21,752 bases of DNA from CAYQAE01 sp964415445 [NCBI: uncultured archaeon] (lineage in GTDB: Archaea > CAYQAE01), in the NCBI GenBank assembly GCA_964415445.1, contig CAYQAE010000015.1:1-21752 (forward strand), given 5' to 3'. This document shows, one piece after another, positions 1 through 6,689 of this stretch. The number at the start of each line of letters is the position of its first letter. Position 1 is the stretch's first letter. A program made the translations under genes and the position numbers. Under the pieces are notes generated by a model, which saw only the letters and a list, made by a program, of their open reading frames with translations, did no database searches and was not told where the DNA came from.

Positions 1-77
1 AAAATATAAACGAATTAAGAACTTGTTCTAAAACTGTTTTTTCCTAGCCTAAAAAGCTTATACTTAAAATGAGCAAA

Positions 78-94
78 TAGAGATCAAATCTCTA
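78..94. repeat. Short inverted repeat (7-bp stem, 3-nt loop)
   Basis: The sequence TAGAGAT-CAA-ATCTCTA is a perfect 7-bp hairpin in the AT-rich region beyond the 3' end of queC. It has no adjacent T-run on either strand, so it is not an obvious terminator. It could be an operator or an RNA hairpin of a gene lying left of the window. No function can be assigned. Confidence 0.35.
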
Positions 95-174
95 GAAAAA
101 TTGGTTTTCTAATCTAAGAAAATATTCATTTTCAGTTTTTATAAAAATTTTAAACACGATATTTAAACTTAACT

Positions 175-187
175 AAAATAAAATAAA
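175..187 (-). terminator. T-rich tract after queC
   Basis: On the minus strand, about 20 bases after the queC stop codon, there is a T-rich stretch (TTTATTTTATTTT). Archaeal termination often needs only such tracts. No stem precedes it, so the call is weak. Confidence 0.3.
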
Positions 188-205
188 CTAATTTAATCTT
201 TAAAA

Positions 206-910
206 TTATATATATTCCGTTCTATCCTCAACTTTAGCTTCTTTGAATGCTCTAATCCTTCTTTTGTCACTTTCACACACACCACAATGAATCGGTTTTT
301 TATCTTTGAGTCCTTGAGGGCTATAACAAGAACATGAATATTCAAAAGGCACATCTAATTTTTTTCCAAATTTTACAATCTCTTTTTTTGTTTTATCAAA
401 TAGAGGTGCTATAATTTTTACTTCTAAATTAAATACACCATATTTTAATATTTCATTAAATTTGTCGATAAATTCTTTTGTATTATCAGGAAAAGTAGCG
501 CCTTCTTCTAAATTAGCACAATATATAATATCACAATCTTGCTTTATTGCATCAGCATAAGATGCTGCAATTGATAAAAAACATAGGTTTCTTGCTGGAA
601 TCCAGACTTGTTCTGCTGTTTTTGTTGCTTCTTCTAAATCATCTAAATTATCAATATTTGGAGGAGTTCCATCAACTAATTTTGAATCTCTTAATTTTGA
701 AAACTCATTTAACCAATCTAGTTTAATTATTTTGTGAACTTTAGATTTTGCAAGATTAGCTAGATTTTTAGTAACTTCTAAACTTGACTTCTCTTCAGAT
801 GATCCATAGCTAAAGGTAATACAATGGACTTGATCATATTTTTCTTTTGCCCACCACAAACCAGTTGTGCTATCTAGGCCACCACTTAATAATAAAATTG
901 CGATAGTCAA
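206..910 (-). CDS. queC: 7-cyano-7-deazaguanine synthase QueC (archaeosine precursor pathway)
   Basis: QueC converts 7-carboxy-7-deazaguanine, ATP and ammonia to preQ0, the base that archaea insert into tRNA and convert to archaeosine. The 234-residue protein has the PP-loop SGGLDST at 9-15, the IPARN motif at 104-108, an EEGATFPDN segment at 135-143, and a C-terminal Cys cluster followed by the family-typical ending (AFKEAKVEDRTEY). The zinc site is unusual: the family normally has SCY and then C-x2-C-x2-C, but here C193/C195, C209 and C212 are present and residue 215 is Asp. The start is TTG at 910; the preceding in-frame codon is TAG, so no longer form exists, and GGGGAT lies 4 bases upstream as ribosome site. 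The gene begins about 18 bases after the SRP RNA on the same strand with no terminator between, so it is probably co-transcribed with it. Confidence 0.93.
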   Translation of the reverse strand: MTIAILLLSGGLDSTTGLWWAKEKYDQVHCITFSYGSSEEKSSLEVTKNLANLAKSKVHKIIKLDWLNEFSKLRDSKLVDGTPPNIDNLDDLEEATKTAEQVWIPARNLCFLSIAASYADAIKQDCDIIYCANLEEGATFPDNTKEFIDKFNEILKYGVFNLEVKIIAPLFDKTKKEIVKFGKKLDVPFEYSCSCYSPQGLKDKKPIHCGVCESDKRRIRAFKEAKVEDRTEYI

Positions 911-924
911 CTATATCCCCAATT

Positions 925-1282
925 TAGATGGTGGTAGACATGCAAGAAGTGGACAGCGCTCTCTGCTAACTATAAATCTTAGCTCGGCACTCCATTCCGC
1001 AACCCCAAAAGCGCTATGTGTTCTCCCTACGACTGCTCCATCGGCTTATGATACGCTGTACCATAATCTTCCGGACCTGATCGATTAAGGAGATAAGGAT
1101 TTTTAGCTCTATTCCTCCAAATAAAACCAAACCACCACTAGCCGATTGGGACGGAACTTCTTAGTTTCGATCTAAGCAAGTTAGCAGAGAGTAAACTGCC
1201 GCCTTCTTGCTACGACCTACCTTATAGACGATTTGTAGTATAGAGGACGCCTACCCCTCCGTCGGAGGTCTACCACCAAATT
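925..1282 (-). ncRNA. ffs: Archaeal signal recognition particle (SRP 7S) RNA
   Basis: This about 350-nt RNA is the scaffold of SRP, which targets nascent membrane and secreted proteins. Evidence seen: the block is clearly GC-richer than its surroundings and carries no ORF on its strand. The ends pair perfectly over 11 bp (929-939 with 1268-1278, helix 1). The 5' part has the Alu-domain GGCGTCC segment near 1245-1251. Helix 5 includes a perfect 13-bp stem (959-971 with 1179-1191). Helix 6 ends in a GGAG tetraloop near 1111-1114, the usual SRP19 contact. Helix 8 keeps both strands of the SRP54-binding loop, TCAGGTCC (1073-1080 reversed) and GGAGCAG (1033-1039 reversed). Two oddities are reported as findings: an extra hairpin at the helix-8 tip, and UAUAC where the Alu UGUNR motif is expected. 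Exact ends are inferred from helix 1. Confidence 0.93.
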
Positions 1283-1302
1283 ATGTTGAGTGAATTATTC
1301 CC

Positions 1303-1314
1303 TTAATAAATTTA
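1303..1314 (-). promoter_or_regulatory. Probable TATA box of the SRP RNA gene
   Basis: The minus-strand sequence TAAATTTATTAA is centred about 27-29 bases upstream of the helix-1 5' end of the SRP RNA, the usual archaeal TATA-to-start distance. Read on the plus strand, the same AT-rich element lies about 26 bases before 1335, just ahead of the HAD gene ATG at 1344, so it may serve both directions. Confidence 0.5.
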
Positions 1315-1343
1315 CTCATAAACTAATTTATTGGGATTTTCAA

Positions 1344-2144
1344 ATGAATGTTGATCTAAAACCAAAATTTAGAAAATACAAAGCATTTATTTTTGACCTA
1401 GATGGTGTCGTCTATACAGGAGATACTCCAATTAAAACAGCAATTTTTGGTATTAAAAAATTGCAAGATATGGATAAAAAAGTATTTTTTTTAACTAACA
1501 ATTCATCTGTATTTATTAAAAAAACATCAGATAAATTAAATTCAATGGGAATAGATATAAAAGAAAAATATATACTTAATTCTGCCTTAGCTACAGCTAT
1601 ATATTTAAAAAAGCATAATTATCCTAAAGAAATTTATTTAGTAGGTGAGAAAGCTTTCAAAGAGATATTAGAAGAGCATGGATTTAAGATCCTTAATTCA
1701 TACAAAGGAGCAAAAATAGTAGTTGTAGGTATAAATTTCACTTTTGATTATGAAAAACTAAAACAAGCAATTTTTGCAATAAATAATGGTGCAAAATTTA
1801 TAGCTAGCAATAATGATGCATTGATGCCTTCTGAAGAAGGATTTATTCCTGGAGCAGGGACAATGGTCGCTGCAATTAGAGAAGGTGTAGGTATAAAACC
1901 TAAAATAATTGGAAAACCAAATAAATCCATATTTAAAATTTCATTAGATATTTTAAAAGCTAAGAGAGAAGAAACAATAGTTATAGGTGATAGATTAGAA
2001 ACAGACATCTTAGGTGGGATAAATTCTAATATTGATACTTTATTAGTCTTAACAGGGGTGACAAAAAAATTAAATATAGATAAATCTGAAATTAAATCTA
2101 ATTTTGTAATAAATAACCTCAAAGAATTATTTTTAAATGAATAA
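1344..2144 (+). CDS. HAD-superfamily IIA (NagD-like) sugar/nucleotide phosphatase
   Basis: This is a cytosolic phosphatase of the haloacid dehalogenase superfamily, subfamily IIA (NagD, AraL, p-nitrophenylphosphatase type). All four HAD motifs are visible in the 266-residue product: DLDG with nucleophile D18 and D20, FLTNNS at 49-54, the lysine of GKPNKS (K191), and GDRLETD with D216 and D221. The stretch between motifs II and III fits the C2a cap of this subfamily. An in-frame GTG at 1290 would give 18 more residues, but those precede the conserved start and would run across the SRP RNA promoter, so ATG 1344 is preferred; GGGAT lies 7 bases upstream. The physiological substrate cannot be read from the sequence. 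The gene is divergent from the SRP RNA and probably single, with a hairpin and T-run about 100 bases downstream. Confidence 0.9.
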   Translation: MNVDLKPKFRKYKAFIFDLDGVVYTGDTPIKTAIFGIKKLQDMDKKVFFLTNNSSVFIKKTSDKLNSMGIDIKEKYILNSALATAIYLKKHNYPKEIYLVGEKAFKEILEEHGFKILNSYKGAKIVVVGINFTFDYEKLKQAIFAINNGAKFIASNNDALMPSEEGFIPGAGTMVAAIREGVGIKPKIIGKPNKSIFKISLDILKAKREETIVIGDRLETDILGGINSNIDTLLVLTGVTKKLNIDKSEIKSNFVINNLKELFLNE

Positions 2145-2241
2145 TTTAAAAAAAAGAAAATAAAATTTTTATACTATACTCTTATACCATTGTAAATCAT
2201 TAATAGATGATTAAATCGTCTTTTTTGCATTTTTACTTTTT

Positions 2242-2260
2242 AGTTCTATTGAACTTTTTT
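2242..2260 (+). terminator. Hairpin plus T-run terminator downstream of the HAD phosphatase
   Basis: AGTTC-TATT-GAACT is a perfect 5-bp stem followed directly by a T-run. The position, about 100 bases after the phosphatase stop codon and before two tiny ORFs, fits a transcription terminator. Confidence 0.5.
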
Positions 2261-2297
2261 CCACAAAAGAATTAGAATTCTAAAAAAGAACAAAAAA

Positions 2298-2405
2298 ATG
2301 GTGGAAAGAAAAATTTTAGTATTAATAGCAATAATGTCATTTTATTTATTTGTATATCTTTTTATTTGGAAAATAATACAAAAAAAGATAATAAATAATT
2401 CTTGA
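2298..2405 (+). CDS. Putative tiny single-span membrane protein (35 aa)
   Basis: This small ORF encodes MVERK, a hydrophobic stretch of about 19 residues (residues 6-24) with an aromatic end (FIW), and then a lysine-rich tail. That is the layout of a one-helix membrane peptide with basic ends. There is no clear ribosome site (the upstream sequence is A-rich), and codon bias cannot tell it from chance in such AT-rich DNA. It is followed after 11 bases by a second hydrophobic ORF on the same strand, which makes both somewhat more credible. No family is recognised. Confidence 0.35.
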   Translation: MVERKILVLIAIMSFYLFVYLFIWKIIQKKIINNS

Positions 2406-2416
2406 AAATTTGGTCT

Positions 2417-2569
2417 ATGAAAATTAGTATTTTTTTACCGCTTGTTTTGCTTATAACATTCTTAGCAAATTTAGAATATTCTGTTGGCGTAACAGCGGCA
2501 CTTATTCTAATTTTAGAAGGAATTTCTAGCAGTTTATTGCTTTTAATCTTAGAAAGAAAAAAAGACTAA
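2417..2569 (+). CDS. Putative tiny two-span membrane protein (50 aa)
   Basis: The 50-residue product is a hydrophobic hairpin: residues 3-17 form one hydrophobic segment, an acidic/polar turn (NLEYS, 18-22) follows, a second hydrophobic segment spans 23-45 with an internal Glu at 34, and the end is basic (ERKKD). The start is ATG with only a weak GGTCT upstream. It lies 11 bases after the preceding tiny ORF and converges on the dehydratase small-subunit gene, whose terminator T-run overlaps its 3' end. No family is recognised; it may be a lineage-specific small membrane protein. Confidence 0.45.
   Translation: MKISIFLPLVLLITFLANLEYSVGVTAALILILEGISSSLLLLILERKKD
2551..2563 (-). terminator. T-run terminator of the isoprenoid operon
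   Basis: The minus strand carries T7 followed by a further T-rich run, beginning about 25 bases after the stop codon of the dehydratase small subunit. It fits a simple archaeal U-tract terminator for the four-gene operon. Confidence 0.4.
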
Positions 2570-2588
2570 ATTTTTCTAATTTAATTTT

Positions 2589-2972
2589 TTATTTTTTTAT
2601 TATTTCTCCTTTATCTGCATCTACTTTTAGCATGTCTCCTTTTTTTATTTGTTCAATATCAATATTATCTACACAAGGAATACCAGCTAAAATTACACCA
2701 GTTGCAACAATAGTTTCTGTTTCTTTATTGACAATTGCAGCTGGACCTACTCCGTTTTTTTTCAAACCATATATAACATAAGAGCCGACAGTTGATCCTT
2801 TTCCACATGGAAAAACTAAAATTTTATCTTTAACATTTTGACCTTCAAGTTGATGTCCTTTATCTATAATTTCACCTGTTTTTGCATCAATTCCACCATA
2901 AAAACCAATAGGTTCATCTGAAACTATGGCTTCACCTTCTGCAATCCCAGGGCTAATTACTCTACCTTTCAT
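2589..2972 (-). CDS. Phosphomevalonate dehydratase small subunit (aconitase X swivel domain, DUF126)
   Basis: This is the small partner of the two-subunit aconitase-X enzyme that, in the archaeal mevalonate pathway, dehydrates (R)-5-phosphomevalonate to trans-anhydromevalonate 5-phosphate. The 127-residue length and swivel-domain motifs are typical: the start MKGRVISPGIAEGEA, the glycine/serine loop GKGSTVGS (57-64) containing the conserved active-site serine region, and AGIPCVDNID (95-104). The ATG lies 11 bases after the large-subunit stop, with GATGATC as ribosome site overlapping that stop. In isolation DUF126 proteins could belong to hydroxyproline-type aconitase X enzymes, but the operon with mevalonate kinase and a UbiD-type decarboxylase points firmly to isoprenoid synthesis. 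Confidence 0.93.
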   Translation of the reverse strand: MKGRVISPGIAEGEAIVSDEPIGFYGGIDAKTGEIIDKGHQLEGQNVKDKILVFPCGKGSTVGSYVIYGLKKNGVGPAAIVNKETETIVATGVILAGIPCVDNIDIEQIKKGDMLKVDADKGEIIKK

Positions 2973-2983
2973 ATTAGATCATC

Positions 2984-4159
2984 TCATTCTATTAATTTAT
3001 CAATATTGTTAAATACAACATTTTGCTTACAAAAACCAGGTAAATAATTTGCAGCTTTGCCTGAATTAACTCCTGTTGTTTTTATACCCATCTGAGAGAT
3101 AGGAGATACTACCATACAAGTATCAGCAACTACTTTCGCTCCTGCTTTCTCTAGTATATCTACATATCCCATCCGAATTGCAGCTTCTTTCATCATTCGA
3201 GATGTGCAAATCCATACAGGTTTTTTGAGAGTTCTACCTTCTACTTTTTTGGCAAGATCCCCAATTTCACGAAGAGAGGCATGTGGACAACCCAAAATTG
3301 CGATATCCATCTCTTGATCTCCACCTAATGTTTCATAGGTTTCTTCAATATCTTTTTTGGATATATTTATGATTTCTAATCCTTTTGTGTCCATCGAATC
3401 TGCTTCTGGAGTTAAATTTTCAACATAATACAGAGCTACAGCTCCACTTGCTGCCATTGCAGCACCTAATGCTTTTAGATTATCAGTTGTCGCTTCTTTT
3501 ATTCCTCTAAAATAAGGTATCTTATTTTTAACCGTCTTTCCTACCTTATAACCTAAAGCACCAAAGTCTGAGTTATACTTTAGTTGTGAATCTACATCTA
3601 CTACTACATTAGGTACTCTATTCTCGTTCAAATGCAAGCCATAATTCGGGGTAACACCACAAAGGGCTGCAGATAATGCAGATGGCCCTCCTTCTCTATT
3701 AGTCCTTGCACCAATTACTGAATTTGCAAATGATACTGCAGATGACTCACTCCAAGCAATGTGTTCCCTAAATCTAGGCAAATTTCCAGCTAGATATGGT
3801 GTACATGTTGCAGTTACCACTATACCCATCTTTTTGAAAGCATCAATTACTCTAATTTGGTTTTTAGCAAAGTCTTTTGGAAATCCTAAATCTTGCCAAT
3901 TTTCCATATCCATCCCTGCGGGATTTAGATAAGTCAAAACTTTTACTTTCGCACCTTTTTTTGCATAATCTTCTAAGAATTCTAATCCAGGATCACCCAC
4001 TGATTTATAAGAGACACCTGAAACTTGGACAGATCCAACTGGTATCATTTTTTCTGCGCCATAGATATCACCTAAGCGAGTTAAAAGGCGCATAGAACAT
4101 TGGCAGACTTCACCATATTCTCCATCTAAATATTTTTCTTCTTCTTTTGTAAGATACAT
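2984..4159 (-). CDS. Phosphomevalonate dehydratase large subunit (aconitase X catalytic, DUF521)
   Basis: This is the catalytic iron-sulfur subunit of the dehydratase acting on 5-phosphomevalonate. The protein starts MYLTKEEEKYLDGEYG, the standard beginning of the family, at ATG 4159. A longer reading from GTG 4168 adds only three residues, and its GTGAT instead serves well as ribosome site 4 bases before ATG. Numbered from the GTG, cysteines in conserved settings are C122 (TATCTPYLAGN), C294 (GCPHAS) and C351 (DTCMVVSPI); these are the likely ligands of the Fe-S cluster. The NREGGPSALSAALCG segment (157-171) is also family-typical. The 391-residue length is normal. The gene overlaps the end of the decarboxylase gene in the operon, implying coupled translation. 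Confidence 0.94.
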   Translation of the reverse strand: MYLTKEEEKYLDGEYGEVCQCSMRLLTRLGDIYGAEKMIPVGSVQVSGVSYKSVGDPGLEFLEDYAKKGAKVKVLTYLNPAGMDMENWQDLGFPKDFAKNQIRVIDAFKKMGIVVTATCTPYLAGNLPRFREHIAWSESSAVSFANSVIGARTNREGGPSALSAALCGVTPNYGLHLNENRVPNVVVDVDSQLKYNSDFGALGYKVGKTVKNKIPYFRGIKEATTDNLKALGAAMAASGAVALYYVENLTPEADSMDTKGLEIINISKKDIEETYETLGGDQEMDIAILGCPHASLREIGDLAKKVEGRTLKKPVWICTSRMMKEAAIRMGYVDILEKAGAKVVADTCMVVSPISQMGIKTTGVNSGKAANYLPGFCKQNVVFNNIDKLIE

Positions 4160-4164
4160 ACAAA

Positions 4165-5439
4165 TCACATATAATCTTCTAAATTTATTTTTGTAGGTAA
4201 TTTAAGTTTCTTAAATCCTTCTGGATTGCGATCAGAGGGGATAGTCAAATCAAATCCAATTTTTGTAGTCTCTCTTGTTTTTAAATCACTAGATGGGTCC
4301 AATGAGGATCCTTTTTGTTTTTCTTTAATTACTAAATCTCGATCTCCCTGAAATCTAGTTGCCATAGCCCACTCAATTTCTGAAGGATCATGAATATTAA
4401 TATCTTCATCTACAATCCAAACATGTTTCATAGATCTGTGGCCCCTAAATGCAGCTTCAATTGCTTTTTTTGGATCATCTACAGATTTTTTATTAATACT
4501 TACAACACCATGAAGCCAAGAACAACCACCGGGTGTAATTAAAACATCCTTACATTCACAGACTTTATTAACTTCACTAAATATTGTAGGCTCCTTTGGC
4601 ATGCCCATTAAAGTCTTATGTTCTAATCCACCAGGCAAAAGGCCATGAAACATTGCATTTTTTTTGGCAAATATTTTTTGAACCCTAAATACCGGCTGTT
4701 CTCTAACGATATCTGGAGTTTCTGTTAGATCTAAAAACGGACCCTCTTTGTGTTTTTCATCTAAAGCTTCAAAAATAATAATTATATCAGATTCAGGAAG
4801 TTTTAAATTATCTATCTCAATTAAATCTGTTTTTGATAGAGCATTTGCAATTGAAAGTTCACTAATATCAATTTTAGTTGATACTGCAGACCCTACAAGT
4901 ATAGGAATAGGATTACCAATGCATAAAGCAAATCTTTTATTTCCTCTCTCTAAATATTTATTGAAATCTCGAGGTAATATTCTCATAACTACTTTTTCAT
5001 TATTTATAATCATTGTTCTATGATATGATGCATTAAGACCATATTCATCATCATCTACTACTACAATACCTGATGCAATATAAGATCCACCATCTATGGG
5101 ATAATAAGTTAATATAGGCAATTTTGATAGATCAGGATCTAATTCAATATAGTCCTCTGCTTTTTTATAAGTAGGGTCTTTTGGATTTTCAACTGCATCT
5201 TTTAGCTTTGGAATTATCTCTTCAGTTTTTATTCCAAGACCTAATGCAATCTGCTCTCTTGTTGCACAAATATTTGCAACAACAGGCATATTATGTCCTT
5301 TTACATTTTTAAAAAGAACTGCCTTATCTTTTAATTTAGTAATAATAGTAGATATTTCATATTCTGGATCCACTTCTTTTTCGATTTTTGTAAGTAAATT
5401 ATTTTTATCTAATTTGTCAATAAATTCTTTCAACCCCAT
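4165..5439 (-). CDS. trans-Anhydromevalonate 5-phosphate decarboxylase (UbiD family)
   Basis: This UbiD-type, prenylated-FMN-dependent decarboxylase would convert trans-anhydromevalonate 5-phosphate to isopentenyl phosphate, which isopentenyl phosphate kinase (not in this window) turns into IPP. UbiD hallmarks in the 424-residue product are GLNASYHR (134-141, the cofactor/metal loop with N136 and R141), EGPF at 232-235 with the conserved Glu, GLLPGGLEHKTLMG (266-279), and VDEDINIHDPSEIEWA (343-358). The start is taken as ATG 5439 rather than TTG 5451, because a perfect GGGTGAT ribosome site lies 3 bases before it. That site contains the TGA stop of the mevalonate kinase gene, so the two are translationally coupled. 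Sequence alone would fit other UbiD substrates; the assignment rests on the operon. A UbiX-like prenyltransferase must be encoded elsewhere. Confidence 0.92.
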   Translation of the reverse strand: MGLKEFIDKLDKNNLLTKIEKEVDPEYEISTIITKLKDKAVLFKNVKGHNMPVVANICATREQIALGLGIKTEEIIPKLKDAVENPKDPTYKKAEDYIELDPDLSKLPILTYYPIDGGSYIASGIVVVDDDEYGLNASYHRTMIINNEKVVMRILPRDFNKYLERGNKRFALCIGNPIPILVGSAVSTKIDISELSIANALSKTDLIEIDNLKLPESDIIIIFEALDEKHKEGPFLDLTETPDIVREQPVFRVQKIFAKKNAMFHGLLPGGLEHKTLMGMPKEPTIFSEVNKVCECKDVLITPGGCSWLHGVVSINKKSVDDPKKAIEAAFRGHRSMKHVWIVDEDINIHDPSEIEWAMATRFQGDRDLVIKEKQKGSSLDPSSDLKTRETTKIGFDLTIPSDRNPEGFKKLKLPTKINLEDYM

Positions 5440-5443
5440 TAAA

Positions 5444-6376
5444 TCACCCAATTGTGGTTCTTAGAGCTCTAAAACCCTGTTTTTCCATAGCAGATGCAAC
5501 TTTCTCTTGTATCTCTTTTTGAGGAGTCAAAGCTAGCATAAATCCACCTACCCCCCCACCTGTAATCTTTGCACCCAAAGCACCGTTATCTCTTGCTATG
5601 TTAATTAACTTTTCAAGTTTTTCAGAGGATATTCCAATAGCCTCAAGAAGAGAATTTGCTTCATTCATTAATTTTCCAACTCTCTCAATATCAAAAAATT
5701 TTAATGCTTGTTTTGCTTTTGGTATTAGATCTTCAGATTGCTTGAATAACTTATTAAATTTATCTGGATTTTTTTCTTTTCTTTTTCTTACATCTGCAAC
5801 TATCTGTTTTGTATGGACTATCACACCAGTGCTACCCATAACTATTCTTATAGGCTCTTTAATATTCATCCTATTCATTTGAGCTCCGTCTTTCTTTTTT
5901 TGAAATTCAATAAGACCACCAAAAGTAGATGCAGTATTATCTATACCTGAAGGGGATCCAGCATATGCTTTTTCTCCTTCATACGCAATTTCATTTATTT
6001 TTTCATCATCAAAACCTAAATTGAGATGATCATTTAGGGCTCGAGCAATGGCAACACAAGAAGCCGCACTTGCACCTATTCCACCTGCAGCATAAAGATT
6101 TCCAGATAATTTTATATCTAAATTTGCATTATAACGATCAATTCCCATTTTTTTGCACATTAAAGTAAGTGCTTCATCGAGGGTATCAACATAACCTTCT
6201 TTGTAGCCTTCTGCAGCGTCTCTTTGATCATCAATAACTATTCCATCATTATTTTTTTGATCATTTGCTTCGGCAGTAGTAGTTAAACCTATTGCTGAGG
6301 CTATACCTGGGATACCATAGACTACAAAATGTTCATTGAACAAAATGGCTTTTCCAAATCCTTCTCCAAATCCCAT
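5444..6376 (-). CDS. mvk: Mevalonate kinase (GHMP kinase family)
   Basis: This kinase phosphorylates mevalonate to 5-phosphomevalonate with ATP in the cytosol and is the first gene of the isoprenoid operon. GHMP features in the 310-residue protein are the N-terminal GKAILFNEHFVVYG (8-21, with K9, E15 and H16), the phosphate loop AAGGIGASAA (96-105), the catalytic Asp in SPSGIDN (D146), and the C-terminal TGGGVGG (272-278). An Asn replaces the usual Gly in FGEH (N14). The Mvk identity over other GHMP kinases rests on the GKAILFxEHxVVYG/PSGIDN pattern and the neighbours. The start is ATG with GATGAT 7 bases upstream. The 313-base AT-rich region ahead of it must hold the operon promoter; several TATA-like runs exist and none stands out. 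Confidence 0.94.
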   Translation of the reverse strand: MGFGEGFGKAILFNEHFVVYGIPGIASAIGLTTTAEANDQKNNDGIVIDDQRDAAEGYKEGYVDTLDEALTLMCKKMGIDRYNANLDIKLSGNLYAAGGIGASAASCVAIARALNDHLNLGFDDEKINEIAYEGEKAYAGSPSGIDNTASTFGGLIEFQKKKDGAQMNRMNIKEPIRIVMGSTGVIVHTKQIVADVRKRKEKNPDKFNKLFKQSEDLIPKAKQALKFFDIERVGKLMNEANSLLEAIGISSEKLEKLINIARDNGALGAKITGGGVGGFMLALTPQKEIQEKVASAMEKQGFRALRTTIG

Positions 6377-6689
6377 TTTAAATCATCTCTTTATTAAGAA
6401 TAATAAATAATTAATATATTCAAAAAATATCAAAAGATTTAAAGAAATTAATAAATTAAGAGAAAGTATAAAAATAGATCTATAAGGATATTAGCTTAAA
6501 TTAATCTATTTTAAAGATTACAAATAATTTTTTCTTTCTAAAATGTTATAAATATCTAAAAAAAGAACTTAATATATACAAATATTCATTTTAATTTCAT
6601 TTATCTTTTTATTTCAAGATTAAATAATTCAAAATTCAAATAATAACATTTAAAATAGAAGTTATATGAGGTAAAAATAGGTATTTGAG
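6377..6689. other. Divergent AT-rich intergenic region
   Basis: This 313-base region separates the divergent mevalonate kinase and lipoprotein genes. It is almost entirely A/T and contains many TATA-like runs. On the minus strand AATATATTAATTATTTATTA lies 25-50 bases ahead of the kinase gene. On the plus strand ATTTAAAATA at 6648-6657 lies about 35 bases before the lipoprotein ATG, and TATAAATA is near 6548. I find no credible small ORF, no GC-rich island that would suggest a structured RNA, and no long repeat. Confidence 0.6.

Noticed and set aside
867-1088. 73-codon plus-strand ORF across the queC start and SRP RNA
   Set aside because: It is antisense to the SRP RNA and the beginning of queC. 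Its composition follows the RNA's base-paired GC-rich sequence, and it has no ribosome site.
929-1278. RNase P RNA as identity of the GC-rich block
   Set aside because: The helix-6 GGAG loop, the CAGGTCC/GGAGCAG helix-8 loop and the end-to-end helix 1 are SRP RNA features, and no RNase P P4 consensus was seen.
1290-1343. Upstream GTG start of the HAD phosphatase
   Set aside because: The extra 18 residues precede the family's usual start, and the codons overlap the SRP RNA promoter region. ATG 1344 fits better.
1748-2122. 124-codon minus-strand ORF inside the HAD phosphatase gene
   Set aside because: It is a shadow of a gene with all family motifs intact, and the hypothetical product has no recognisable feature.
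4160-4168. GTG start for the dehydratase large subunit
   Set aside because: It adds three residues before the family's standard MYLTKEE start, and the same bases form the ribosome site for ATG 4159.
5440-5451. TTG start for the UbiD-type decarboxylase
   Set aside because: It would place the ideal GGGTGAT ribosome site inside the coding sequence. ATG 5439 is correctly spaced from that site.
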